Assembly (NCBI GenBank): GCA_963836605.1
Contig: CAWIKB010000011.1
Location: forward strand, 620,001 to 684,000
Direction: 5' to 3'
Source: Bog-473 sp963836605
Lineage (GTDB): Bacteria; Actinomycetota; Acidimicrobiia; Acidimicrobiales; RAAP-2
Length of the DNA stretch: 64,000 bases
Shown: one piece after another, positions 8,372 to 16,481 of the stretch
Numbering within the stretch: the stretch's first letter is position 1
Layout: each line of letters starts with the position of its first letter
Notes under the pieces: model-generated
Databases searched by the model: none
Seen by the model: only the letters and a program-made list of their open reading frames with translations
What the model was told of the DNA's origin: nothing
Made by a program: the position numbers and the translations under genes

Positions 8372-9832
8372 TCAGGCTCGCTCGGCCAACGACTTGATCT
8401 CCAGGTACTCCTCGAATCCCGCCTTCCCCATCTCCCGGCCCACCCCGCTTTGCCGGTAGCCCCCGAACGGGACGTCGGGCGCGTAGTACATACCCCCGTT
8501 CACCGATACGGTGCCCGTCCGCATCCGTCGAGCCACGGCGCGGGCGCGGTCGATCGAACCGCCGACCACGGCTCCGGACAGGCCGTAGATGGAGTCATTC
8601 GCCAGGTCGACCGCGTCGTCGTCGCCGTCGTGGGCCTGCACCACCAGGACCGGCCCGAAGATCTCCTCGCGGGCCACCGTCGCCTGGCGGTCCACGCCGA
8701 TCAGCACGGTGGGCTCGACGTAGTAGCCGAGCGGCAGGTGCGAGGGGATCCCACCTCCCAGCATCACCGTCGCTCCCTCGTCGCGTCCCGTCGCGATGTA
8801 GCCGAGGACCCGCTGGCGTTGGCGCTCACTGATGAGAGGGCCCATCATCACCGAGGGGTCGCTCGGGTCGCCGTACGGCACGGCCGTCAGGGCGTTGACA
8901 ACCGCCTCGACACCCTCATCGAATCGGCTCCTGGGCAGCAGCAAGCGGCTCGTGATCGCACAACCCTGGCCGGCATGCGCGGTGATCTGGAAGGCCACCC
9001 CACCGGCGGCGGCCGTCACCTCGGCGTCGTCGAGCACGACGTACGCCGACTTGCCGCCCAATTCGAGGAACACCTTCTTGATCGTCGGTGCGGCCGCCGT
9101 CATCACCTTGCGCCCGGTTGCGGTCGAGCCGGTGAACGACACCATGTCGACCCTCGGATCCTCGGCCAGCTGCTGCCCGATCAAATGGTCCGACGACGTC
9201 ACGACGTTGAGGACTCCGCCCGGGATGTCCGTCTCTTCGGCCACGATTCGCCCCAGAAGCGTGGCCGCCCACGGCGTATCGGGCGCGGGCTTGAGGACCA
9301 CGGTGTTGCCGGCGGCGAGTGCCGGCGCGCACTTGGCCAGATTGATCTGCATGGGGAAGTTCCAAGGCGTGATGGCCCCGACCACGCCCACCGGCTCGCG
9401 CCGTATGGTGCGCTGGGACCGCAGGCCGAACATCTCGGCGATGCCGATGTCTTCCTCCCACGGGTAGCGCTCGAGGAAATCCGCGATCCAGGCCACCGCG
9501 CCAATGGGCGTGTCGAGTTGGGGTCCGCTGGTGAGCAGCACCGGGCAGCCGACTTCGGCCACGATCGTCTCTCGGAGCTCGTCGGCGTGACGGAGCAGCC
9601 CCTCGTGCAGCTGGCGAAGGCAGCGCAATCGCAACGGGACATCGGTCGCCCACGGCGTCTCGTCGAAGGCCATGCGGGCCGCGGCAATCGCTGCGTCCAT
9701 GTCGGACGCGGATCCGTCGGCCGCGACACCGATCACCTCTTCGGTAGCCGGGTTCACGTTGTTGAAGCTGGCGCCGTCAGCCGCCTCGAGAAGTTTTCCG
9801 CCCACCAACATGCGCTCTTCGTGCCACACCAT
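8372..9832 (-). CDS. NAD(P)-dependent aldehyde dehydrogenase
   Basis: The 486-residue protein carries every aldehyde-dehydrogenase landmark. These are the Rossmann entry GAITPWNFPMQINLAK near 152-167, the NAD-loop FTGSTATGRKVM at 233-244, the general base E257 in LELGGKS, the catalytic C291 in AGQGCAITSR and EEIFGPVLVV near the end. It oxidises an aldehyde to the carboxylate; the exact substrate is open. The ATG at 9832 is chosen because GAGAGGAG lies just upstream and it fits family length; an earlier frame start at 9919 would add 29 atypical residues. It stands alone, with its promoter near 9937. Confidence 0.93.
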   Translation of the reverse strand: MVWHEERMLVGGKLLEAADGASFNNVNPATEEVIGVAADGSASDMDAAIAAARMAFDETPWATDVPLRLRCLRQLHEGLLRHADELRETIVAEVGCPVLLTSGPQLDTPIGAVAWIADFLERYPWEEDIGIAEMFGLRSQRTIRREPVGVVGAITPWNFPMQINLAKCAPALAAGNTVVLKPAPDTPWAATLLGRIVAEETDIPGGVLNVVTSSDHLIGQQLAEDPRVDMVSFTGSTATGRKVMTAAAPTIKKVFLELGGKSAYVVLDDAEVTAAAGGVAFQITAHAGQGCAITSRLLLPRSRFDEGVEAVVNALTAVPYGDPSDPSVMMGPLISERQRQRVLGYIATGRDEGATVMLGGGIPSHLPLGYYVEPTVLIGVDRQATVAREEIFGPVLVVQAHDGDDDAVDLANDSIYGLSGAVVGGSIDRARAVARRMRTGTVSVNGGMYYAPDVPFGGYRQSGVGREMGKAGFEEYLEIKSLAERA

Positions 9833-9936
9833 GACCGACCCATCTCCTCTCGGGGCGCTTCTGCGCCCACCTTCGATCCCTCGCTCTTCGGATGCCACCA
9901 TTCGGCGCCGGAAGGACAACCCCGATACAATTGCAT

Positions 9937-9942
9937 ATTATG
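9937..9942 (-). promoter_or_regulatory. putative -10 of the aldehyde dehydrogenase gene
   Basis: On the minus strand CATAAT lies in the AT-rich block GAACATAATATGCAATTGTAT, about 95 bases upstream of the start codon. No -35 match is evident. The block aligns on AATATGCA with the elements before the P450 and the thiolase-like gene. Confidence 0.4.
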
Positions 9943-10022
9943 TTCATCTGGACCCGTGGACACAGACGACCAAGGCAGAGGATGCCGTCGTCCGTGTCCA
10001 AAGGTCTGTGGCCAAGGGTCAG

Positions 10023-10121
10023 TGCCCCCCAGGGAACTGCTTGCGCAAATTCTCCTCAGCCCCCCGTTGGAGAAGCCGGGAACTCTCCCTCTCGGCGGCG
10101 CGAGCAGTTCCCTGGGGGGCA
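10023..10121. repeat. 99-base palindromic element with 24-base inverted repeats (MITE-like)
   Basis: The left arm at 10023-10046 (TGCCCCCCAGGGAACTGCTT then GCGC) and the right arm at 10098-10121 are inverted copies that match at 23 of 24 bases, separated by 51 bases. Arms of this length are far beyond a normal terminator and no poly-T follows. No transposase and no clear target duplication flank it. It may be a non-autonomous transposon remnant or a structured RNA or regulatory hairpin. Confidence 0.7.
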
Positions 10122-10253
10122 TCATGCTCGGATACCATTCGTCGGCGTGCATCGACGTGAGGACCCTCGTCACGCCGTTCTGAGGCTGGAGGCAATGCCG
10201 CGACAGGGCGACCTCCTTCCTCGACGCGTGGTCGGCGTGTCGGGTGCGGAGTG

Positions 10254-11240
10254 ATGTCGGTCGCCAACCTCGATCCCGAGCTCCAGCCGACCCTCGAGGC
10301 GGTCGCGGCCATGACGCTCGACTTCAGCGCGGGCGGCCTGCAGCTCATGCGGGACGGTGTGCGCACGATGCTGGACGCGGCGCCGTCGCGCCGGCCCGCG
10401 TCAGTGCGGGTCGAAGACGTCAGCGTGCCCGGTCCCGCCGGTGACCCGGACGTCGTGCTTCGCATCTACCGGCCGGCGGCCACTGCCGACTCTGTTCCCG
10501 TCCTGTACTGGATGCATGGAGGCGGGATGGTCATGGGCTCGTTCGACATGGATGACGAACTCCTGGTGGGTGCGGTGGAACACCTGGGATTGGCGGTGGT
10601 CTCGGTCGAGTACCGCCTCGCCCCCGAGCACCCCGACCCCGCGCCGGTGGAGGACTGCTACGCGGGCCTCGCCTGGACCGCTGCGCACGCCGCTGACTAC
10701 GGACTCGACCCCCAGCGCGTCGCCGTGGGCGGGGCGAGCGCCGGAGGCGGTTTGGCCGCGGGAACGGCTCTGCTGGCCCGGGATCGTGGCGGCCCACCGC
10801 TGAAGTTCCAGCTCCTCCTCGAGCCCATGCTCGACGATCGGGCCATCACCGGCTCGTCGACTGCGTTCGACGGGTCGGTGGTGTGGGACCGCAATGACAA
10901 CCAATTCGGATGGACGGCCCTGCTCGGCGCGCGGGTCGGTACCGAGGATGTGTCACCGTATGCCGCTCCCGCCCGGGCCACCGACCTGACGGCACTGCCC
11001 CCGGCCTGGGTTGACGTCGGCGAGGTGGAGACGTTTCGCGATGAGTCCATCACCTACGCCCAAGGCCTTCTGGCCGCCGGTGTGTCCACGGAACTCCACG
11101 TCTATCCGGGCGCCTTCCACGGCTTCGACCTGATCGCCCCCGAATCGGCTGTGGCCCAAAGGGCATGGGAGATGCGCTGGACCGCGCTGGCCCGGGCCCT
11201 GGGGCTCCCTGCGCCCGAGGGGGACGGCGTCCTCCCGTAG
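10254..11240 (+). CDS. alpha/beta-hydrolase fold esterase, hormone-sensitive-lipase family
   Basis: The protein of about 328 residues has the HSL-family oxyanion motif MHGGGMVMGS, the nucleophile elbow GGASAGGGLAAG, a later acid segment PPAWVDVGEVETFRDE and the histidine in YPGAFHGFD. It should hydrolyse short or bulky carboxylic esters in the cytoplasm; no signal peptide is seen. GTG at 10251 and ATG at 10254 are both possible; GGAG precedes them very closely, so the start is not firmly decided. It lies upstream of the SDR and thiolase genes on the same strand, with a new promoter between. Confidence 0.9.
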   Translation: MSVANLDPELQPTLEAVAAMTLDFSAGGLQLMRDGVRTMLDAAPSRRPASVRVEDVSVPGPAGDPDVVLRIYRPAATADSVPVLYWMHGGGMVMGSFDMDDELLVGAVEHLGLAVVSVEYRLAPEHPDPAPVEDCYAGLAWTAAHAADYGLDPQRVAVGGASAGGGLAAGTALLARDRGGPPLKFQLLLEPMLDDRAITGSSTAFDGSVVWDRNDNQFGWTALLGARVGTEDVSPYAAPARATDLTALPPAWVDVGEVETFRDESITYAQGLLAAGVSTELHVYPGAFHGFDLIAPESAVAQRAWEMRWTALARALGLPAPEGDGVLP

Positions 11241-11323
11241 GCGCAGACGGCGCACGACGTCCGTAGCCACCGCGCTTCCGGCGCTTCGCGGCAGCCGGCG
11301 TTTTTCCGAGGTGGGTGCTTGAA

Positions 11324-11329
11324 TATAAT
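11324..11329 (+). promoter_or_regulatory. perfect -10 (TATAAT) of the SDR gene
   Basis: TATAAT sits inside GAATATAATATCC about 85 bases upstream of the SDR start, in very GC-rich surroundings. A -35 is not obvious. The element belongs to the set of similar AT-rich motifs described in the findings. Confidence 0.5.
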
Positions 11330-11415
11330 ATCCGGCGCTGGAGGCCGGTCGAAGCCCGAGACATCATGCTCGTCTCGTGTCCTCGGTCCCACGACGATTG
11401 CGAGGCGGGAAGCAG

Positions 11416-12339
11416 ATGGGTGAGTTGCTCGAGGGGAAGGTCGCCGTCGTGACCGGTGCCGGTCACGGCATTGGTCGCGGCCATGCGCTGGAGTTGGCAC
11501 GACAGGGTGCCCGTGTGGTGGTCAACGACTTGGGGAGCTCGGTGGAGGGAGAAGGCACGAGTCGGGATGCGGACCTCACCGTCGATCTCATCGCTGCCCG
11601 GGGCGGAGTGGCCGTAGCCGACTACGGCAACGTCGCCGAAGAGGCCGACGCCGAGGCCATGATCGCACGGGCCATCGCCGAGTGGGGTCGATTCGACATC
11701 CTGGTCAACAACGCCGGCATCGTGCGGGACGGCGTCATTTGGAACCTCAGCGCGGAGGCGTGGGATGCCGTCATGCGGGTCCACGTGCGAGGACCGTGGC
11801 TGACCAGCCGGGCCGCGGCCCGCCACTGGCGCGCTCTCGGCAAGGCGGGCCATGACAGCCGGGGGCGGATCATCAACACGACGTCGGGGGCTGGCCTGGT
11901 CGGCAATTTCGGCCAGACCAACTATGCGACCGCAAAGGCGGCGACCGTTGGGCTGACCCAGACCCTGGCGCTCGAGTTGCACCGGCTCGGGGTGACCGTC
12001 AATGCCATCGGACCGGCGGGAGCGACCCGGATCACCGGGACCATGCCCAATGCTCCGGCCGTGGTCGAGCCCGACGAGATACCCGAGGACTCCTTCCACC
12101 CGTTGGACCCCGCCGGGAGCTCCCCCGTGGTGGCGTGGTTGGCCTCGGACGAGGCCCAGTACGTCACGGGCCAGGTCGTCCGGGTCATCGGCGACAAGAT
12201 TCACCTCATGGGGGGATGGCACCAGGCCGCCAGCGCGTCGAACGACGGGAAGCGTTGGGAGGCCGCCAAGGTGGGGGACGTCTTTGCCACCCAGATCTTC
12301 GGGTCGCAGGGCCGCGGGCTGCAATCGTGGTCGAGCTAG
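11416..12339 (+). CDS. short-chain dehydrogenase/reductase
   Basis: The 307-residue protein has the classical SDR sites: the NAD(P)-binding motif TGAGHGIGRGHALELARQGA, NNAGIVRDG, the catalytic serine in NTTSGAGLVGNFG and YATAK as the Tyr-x-x-x-Lys pair. The N-terminus resembles the hydroxyacyl-CoA/17-beta-hydroxysteroid type of SDR, often fused or linked to hydratases. The ATG at 11416 follows GGCGGGAAG; a GTG 39 bases earlier is possible but lacks a ribosome site. Together with the thiolase pair downstream it could supply the 3-hydroxyacyl-CoA dehydrogenase step of a beta-oxidation-like route, by inference. Confidence 0.92.
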   Translation: MGELLEGKVAVVTGAGHGIGRGHALELARQGARVVVNDLGSSVEGEGTSRDADLTVDLIAARGGVAVADYGNVAEEADAEAMIARAIAEWGRFDILVNNAGIVRDGVIWNLSAEAWDAVMRVHVRGPWLTSRAAARHWRALGKAGHDSRGRIINTTSGAGLVGNFGQTNYATAKAATVGLTQTLALELHRLGVTVNAIGPAGATRITGTMPNAPAVVEPDEIPEDSFHPLDPAGSSPVVAWLASDEAQYVTGQVVRVIGDKIHLMGGWHQAASASNDGKRWEAAKVGDVFATQIFGSQGRGLQSWSS

Positions 12340-12383
12340 GACCCGCGCACCATCGATCAGCGAACACCACGCCAGGGCCGACT

Positions 12384-12397
12384 GCATATTGCATATG
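12384..12397. promoter_or_regulatory. AT-rich dyad upstream of the thiolase-like gene
   Basis: CATATTGCATATG forms a dyad of CATAT and ATATG arms around TGC. It lies about 45 bases before the start codon at 12440 and about 30 before the likely -10, so it would be placed like a -35-region operator or activator site. It resembles the elements before the P450, ALDH, SDR and solute-binding genes. Confidence 0.4.
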
Positions 12398-12426
12398 TCC
12401 CCGCTTCGTGGTCACCTGACCCCGAG

Positions 12427-12432
12427 TACGAT
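12427..12432 (+). promoter_or_regulatory. -10 box TACGAT of a leaderless transcript
   Basis: TACGAT ends 7 bases before the GTG start codon at 12440, and there is no Shine-Dalgarno sequence. This spacing puts the transcription start at or next to the first codon, the signature of leaderless mRNA common in actinobacteria. Confidence 0.5.
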
Positions 12433-12439
12433 CTCGCCT

Positions 12440-13894
12440 GTGCGTGGAATACTGAGTGCCGCCGGCTACGTCCCCTACTGCCGGTTGGACCGGTCCGAGA
12501 TCCGCGCCTTCTTCGGCGCCGGCGGTGGCAAGGGCACGCGTGCGGTGGCCTCGCATGACGAGGACACATCGACGCTGGGCGTCGAGGCGGCGCGTCTGGC
12601 CTTGCGCTCGAGCCCGGGCCTCGAGCCCAGCTCGCTGTGGTTCGCCACGTCCAATCCGGCCTACCTCGACAAGACCAACGCCACCGTGCTCCATGCCGCC
12701 CTGCGCTTGCCGAGCGCCGTCCCTGCCTTCGACTTCGGAGGATCGTTGCGGTCGGGTTCGGGCGCGCTGTACGCCGCGTTGACGAGTAGCGACACCGTCA
12801 TGGTGGTCACGGCCGATCGGCGCGATGGGCTGGCGACCAGCTCGGACGAGTCCCTCGGCGGCGATGCGGCGGCGGCCATCGTGGTCGGCAATGACGCGCC
12901 GGGCGGCAAGGTGATCGCCGAGTGGCTCGGCGCAGCCTCGGCCACCGGGGAGTTCCTCGATCGCTGGCGCCTGCCGGGCGAGAGTCGATCCAAGCTGTGG
13001 GAGGAACGCTTCGGTGAGACGCGCTACGTGGCGCTCGGTGAGGAGGCGTGGGACCGCGCGCTCAAGCAGGTCGGATTGGTCAGCACCGAGATCGACCGGG
13101 TCATCGTCACCGGCATGCACGCGCGGGCCGGCAAGGCGCTCGCTCGCAAGCTCGGCGTCCGTGACGACGCCGTGTGCGACGACCTGACCAGCACGGTCGG
13201 GCAAGCCGGCGCCGCCCATCCCGGACTGGTCCTGACGTCGGTGCTCGAGGAGGAGGCTCGCCACTTCGGAGACCTCGGCTCGGGTCGGATCGTCGCACTC
13301 GTCCATCTGGCCGATGGGGCCGACGTGATGGTCTTTCGCACGACGGACGCCCTGGGTTCCTTCCCGTTCGCCCGCACCGTGGGCCAACAGATCGAAACCG
13401 GCGCACCCCTCAGCTACGGGAAGTTCTTGAGCTGGCGCCACATGGTCGACCTCGAGCCGCCCCGGCGGCCCGAACCCCAGCGGGTCTCTTCCAGCGCGGC
13501 ATGGCGCAGTGAGGCATGGAAGTTTTCCTTCGTGGGCTCAATGGACCGGTCTTCGGGTGCGGTGCACCTGCCTCCGGCCCGGGTCTCCATGAAGGGTGGG
13601 GCGGTCGACGACATGGAACCGATCCCGATGGCCGACGCCCAGGGCACCGTCGTGACGTTCACCGTTGACCGGATGGCCTATTCCCCCAGTCCACCCGTCG
13701 TCTTCGCCGTGGTCGACTTCGACGGAGGCGGCCGGTTCCCCGTCGAGCTGACCGACGTGGAGGCCGGCGCGCTGGCCATCGGGGACCCGGTGGAGATGAC
13801 GTTCCGGCGGCTCTTCACCGCGGACGGCATACATGACTATTTCTGGAAGGCCAAGCCCACCCGCACGAACATCCTCGGAGGGAATCAGACATGA
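12440..13894 (+). CDS. 3-oxoacyl/HMG-CoA-synthase-like thiolase-fold protein fused to a DUF35 OB domain
   Basis: The 484-residue chain starts with GTG (VRGILSAAGYVPYCRL). The first 330 or so residues look like a 3-hydroxy-3-methylglutaryl-CoA-synthase-type thiolase fold, with a GGGKGTRAVASHDEDTSTLGVEAARLAL opening. The C-terminal part (from about 340, SFVGSMDRSSGAVHLPPARVS onward) is a DUF35/OB-fold acyl-CoA-binding domain, as in ChsH2-type partners of lipid-transfer thiolases. No thiolase-type active cysteine is obvious. The stop overlaps the thiolase start as ATGA. Known DUF35-thiolase pairs do C-C cleavage or condensation in steroid side-chain and polyketide-like pathways, so a retro-aldol or thiolytic step is likely here by inference. 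Confidence 0.8.
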   Translation: MRGILSAAGYVPYCRLDRSEIRAFFGAGGGKGTRAVASHDEDTSTLGVEAARLALRSSPGLEPSSLWFATSNPAYLDKTNATVLHAALRLPSAVPAFDFGGSLRSGSGALYAALTSSDTVMVVTADRRDGLATSSDESLGGDAAAAIVVGNDAPGGKVIAEWLGAASATGEFLDRWRLPGESRSKLWEERFGETRYVALGEEAWDRALKQVGLVSTEIDRVIVTGMHARAGKALARKLGVRDDAVCDDLTSTVGQAGAAHPGLVLTSVLEEEARHFGDLGSGRIVALVHLADGADVMVFRTTDALGSFPFARTVGQQIETGAPLSYGKFLSWRHMVDLEPPRRPEPQRVSSSAAWRSEAWKFSFVGSMDRSSGAVHLPPARVSMKGGAVDDMEPIPMADAQGTVVTFTVDRMAYSPSPPVVFAVVDFDGGGRFPVELTDVEAGALAIGDPVEMTFRRLFTADGIHDYFWKAKPTRTNILGGNQT

Positions 13895-15081
13895 GCTCAC
13901 ACGGCATTCGCGATCGGGTCGCCATCGTCGGGATGGGCTGTACCAACTTCGGTGAACAGTGGGACAAGGGGCTCGATGACCTCATCGTCGACGCCGCCAC
14001 CGAGACCTTCGCCTCGGCCGGTGTGACGAAGGGCCAGGTGGACGCGTTCTGGTTCGGGACCGCCCAGAGCGCGATGAGCGGGATCGCGTTGGCTCGCCCC
14101 CTGCAGCTGGTGAACAAGCCGGTCTCCCGGGTCGAGAATTACTGCGCCACGGGTGCGGAGGCACTGCGGGCCGCCGCCTACGCCGTGGCCTCGGGCGCCT
14201 ACGACGTGGCCATGGCCTTGGGGGCGGAGAAGGTCAAGGACAGCGGCTTCCAGGGCCTGAACTCCAACAATCCACCCAATGACGGAACGGCGCGCACGCT
14301 GACCGCGGCGGCGATGTTCTCCATGGTCGCGCCGGCCTACGGGGCGAAGTACGGCATTGACGAGGACCAGATGACCGATGTTCTGGCCACCATCTCCTCG
14401 AAGAACCACTTCAACGGGGCCCGCAATCCGAGGGCTCAATTTCGCAAGGAAGTCTCGAAGGAGACCATTTGCGCGTCGCCGCGGGTGGCCGGGGGGCTGG
14501 GCGTCTTCGACTGCGCCGGGGTGGCCGACGGCGCGGCGGCGGCCATCGTCGTGCGAGCGGAAGATGCGCTCCGCTACACGGACCGGCCGATCTACATCAA
14601 AGGGTTGTCGTTCGCGGCCGGCAGCGGATCCGGCCTGATCGATCCCGACTACGACTACACCCACTTCCCCGAATGCGAGGCCGCCGCCCTCGATGCCTAC
14701 GAGCAGGCGGGGATCACCGACCCCCGGCACCAACTGGCCTTGGCGGAGGTACACGACTGCTTCACCCCCACCGAACTGGTCCTGATGGAGGACCTCGGGT
14801 TTGCCGAGCGCGGGACGGCGTGGAAGGAAGTGCTGGCGGGAACCTACGCGCTGAACGGCGAGCTCCCCATCAACCCCGACGGAGGGCTCAAGAGCTTCGG
14901 GCATCCCGTCGGGGCCTCGGGCTTACGCATGTTCTTCGAGTGTTGGCTGCAACTGCGTGGCGAGGCCTCACCCGACCGCCAGATTCACAGCGACCGAAAC
15001 CTCGCCCTCACCCATAATTTGGGCGGCTACCCGGGCGAGATGGTCTCCTTCGTCTCCGTGGTCGGTTCCGAACTCACCTGA
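13891..15081 (+). CDS. thiolase / SCP-x-type lipid-transfer thiolase
   Basis: The 396-residue protein has the SCP-x/Ltp thiolase motifs: nucleophile C85 in VENYCATGAEAL, LAEVHDCFTPTELV with the second-shell His near 290, and GHPVGASGLRM near the end. It should cleave or condense CoA thioesters. The overlap with the DUF35-containing gene indicates a stable two-subunit enzyme, as known for Ltp2-ChsH2-like aldolases. Which reaction direction and which substrate apply cannot be read from the sequence. The gene is convergent with the binding-protein gene at 15090, 8 bases away. Confidence 0.9.
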   Translation: MSSHGIRDRVAIVGMGCTNFGEQWDKGLDDLIVDAATETFASAGVTKGQVDAFWFGTAQSAMSGIALARPLQLVNKPVSRVENYCATGAEALRAAAYAVASGAYDVAMALGAEKVKDSGFQGLNSNNPPNDGTARTLTAAAMFSMVAPAYGAKYGIDEDQMTDVLATISSKNHFNGARNPRAQFRKEVSKETICASPRVAGGLGVFDCAGVADGAAAAIVVRAEDALRYTDRPIYIKGLSFAAGSGSGLIDPDYDYTHFPECEAAALDAYEQAGITDPRHQLALAEVHDCFTPTELVLMEDLGFAERGTAWKEVLAGTYALNGELPINPDGGLKSFGHPVGASGLRMFFECWLQLRGEASPDRQIHSDRNLALTHNLGGYPGEMVSFVSVVGSELT

Positions 15082-15089
15082 CCGTCCGC

Positions 15090-16196
15090 CTACTCCCAGG
15101 GTTCGAAGAGTCCTTCGAATTCGAGCTTGGCGTCGCGAATGCGGCCGTAGAGAAGCCAGTCCCCCCGGAACATGCCGTGTTCGTAGGGTGCGGCCGCGAT
15201 GTGCGTGCGCGGCCCTCCCGTGGCACTGGGCAGGAAGCGGATTCTCTCGAGACCGTCCTTCAGTCCGGGGCCGGAAAGCGTCGGGGCGCGGAAGAGCCCC
15301 TCGGCCAACACCCGGGCGGTGTCATAGGCCAGGACAGGAATGGCATTGGGCCACATGGGAGGGCTCCCGCCGTAACGAGCGACGAACCGGCGGTGGAACG
15401 CCTCGGCAAGCGGGTTGTCCGGATTGAACTGGTCGATGCCCACCCAACCTTCGAATTTCTCGTAGCCCATCAGGTAGAACATGAACGCCGTGCTCATGAT
15501 GCGCGGCGGGTCCCAGGCGAGTTCGTCCAGCGCCTTGCGCAGGAGTCCCTGGAGGGCGAGCATCCCGTAGCCCATGTAGCAGAGTGCGTCGGGATCCGAC
15601 TGCCGCAGGTTGTCGAGGTTGCCGACCAGATTCGCCGGATGCTGGCTCACGGTCTCGAGGGCGACGATACTCAATCCGTGCCGGCGGCATTCCTGGCGGA
15701 AGAAGCGAAAGTACTCGTCGCCGTTGGGCGAGACCTCGCTCAGCACGGCAACCCGCTTGTAGCCCTTGCGAGCGAGCCAGGCCACGCACAGCGCGGCATC
15801 GCCACCGCAATCGCCATTACCGAGCCGGAAGCAGTACTCGCCGGCCAGCCGCTCGGTACCGGCCCAGCTGATGAGCGGCACCTTCAGTTCATTGGCCAGT
15901 GGGGCCACGACGATCGCGTTGTCGGAGCTGTACGCACCAGCGACGCCGATGCACCCCTGGTCAACCAGGTACTTGAACCCGTCGGCCGCATTGCGGGCCG
16001 AACCGTTGGGGAGCCCGTTCTCGGCCCGCAGCACGAACTCCACCGGCCGGTCGAGCAAGCCCTGCTCGGTGGCCTCGTCGAAGGCCAACCGGTGGATCTT
16101 GTTGTAGCCCCCGTCGGGGCCGTCGAGGGCCGAGCCGAGCCATCCGATCTTGATCGGATCTGCCGCGCCGAGCCATCCGTTTTCGGTCGTTGCCAT
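15090..16196 (-). CDS. LivK-type solute-binding domain protein without a signal peptide
   Basis: The 368-residue protein matches periplasmic-binding-protein type 1 (branched-chain amino acid/amide family): PIKIGWLGSALDG opening, DEATEQGLLDRPVEFV, an IVVAPLANELKVPLISWAGTE strand pair and KRVAVLSEVSPNGDEYFRFFRQECRRHGL. The N-terminus MATTENGWLGAADPIKIGWL is polar and short, with no hydrophobic core or lipobox, so export is unlikely from this start. It may act as an intracellular ligand sensor (AmiC-like), or the start may be wrong, although no better start is visible. No permease or ATPase gene is adjacent. Confidence 0.82.
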   Translation of the reverse strand: MATTENGWLGAADPIKIGWLGSALDGPDGGYNKIHRLAFDEATEQGLLDRPVEFVLRAENGLPNGSARNAADGFKYLVDQGCIGVAGAYSSDNAIVVAPLANELKVPLISWAGTERLAGEYCFRLGNGDCGGDAALCVAWLARKGYKRVAVLSEVSPNGDEYFRFFRQECRRHGLSIVALETVSQHPANLVGNLDNLRQSDPDALCYMGYGMLALQGLLRKALDELAWDPPRIMSTAFMFYLMGYEKFEGWVGIDQFNPDNPLAEAFHRRFVARYGGSPPMWPNAIPVLAYDTARVLAEGLFRAPTLSGPGLKDGLERIRFLPSATGGPRTHIAAAPYEHGMFRGDWLLYGRIRDAKLEFEGLFEPWE

Positions 16197-16253
16197 GGGG
16201 CTCCTCGGGTGTGACCTCCACCTTGGCGTACGCAGGATGGAGGTGGTCGGGAG

Positions 16254-16270
16254 TCAATATCATATGCGAT
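16254..16270 (-). promoter_or_regulatory. AT-rich promoter element of the binding-protein gene
   Basis: Read on the minus strand, ATCGCATATGATATTGA contains TATGAT as a -10 (16259-16264), about 60 bases upstream of the start codon at 16196. GCATAT-GATATT aligns with the shared element of the catabolic promoters. Confidence 0.45.
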
Positions 16271-16445
16271 GCCTGGTGTCGGGCAACGGGACCGAGGGGC
16301 CGGGCATTGGGTTGGCCACCGCGGCGACAAGTACGTTGGTACGGATGCAGTTGACCCAGAGGGCCGGGCGGAGTCCCATGCCCATCTCGCCACTCGAGCG
16401 CGGAGAGCTGACCGAGGTACAGGCCGATCACGAAGGCCGACGCTC

Positions 16446-16481
16446 GTGAGCCGTGCGGAGCCCGTGAGCCGTGCGGAGCCC
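16446..16481 (+). repeat. two tandem 18-base units containing GTG start codons
   Basis: Two identical copies of GTGAGCCGTGCGGAGCCC lie head to tail, and a third, partial copy (GTGAGCCGCG) begins at 16482. Each starts with an in-frame GTG and carries GGAG 3 bases before the next GTG, so three alternative starts are offered to the enoyl-CoA hydratase gene. Confidence 0.85.

Larger units (their letters stand above)
9833..10253. other. intergenic region with promoter and a palindromic element
   Basis: About 420 bases between divergent ALDH and esterase genes hold no credible gene. They contain the AT-rich ALDH promoter element near 9925-9947 and a 99-base near-perfect inverted-repeat element at 10023-10121. 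The remaining sequence is GC-rich with no other recognisable signal. Confidence 0.6.

Noticed and set aside
8348..10183. Plus-strand open frame of 611 codons opposite the aldehyde dehydrogenase
   Set aside because: The sense gene has all ALDH active-site motifs; the antisense reading has no domain signal and crosses the intergenic palindrome.
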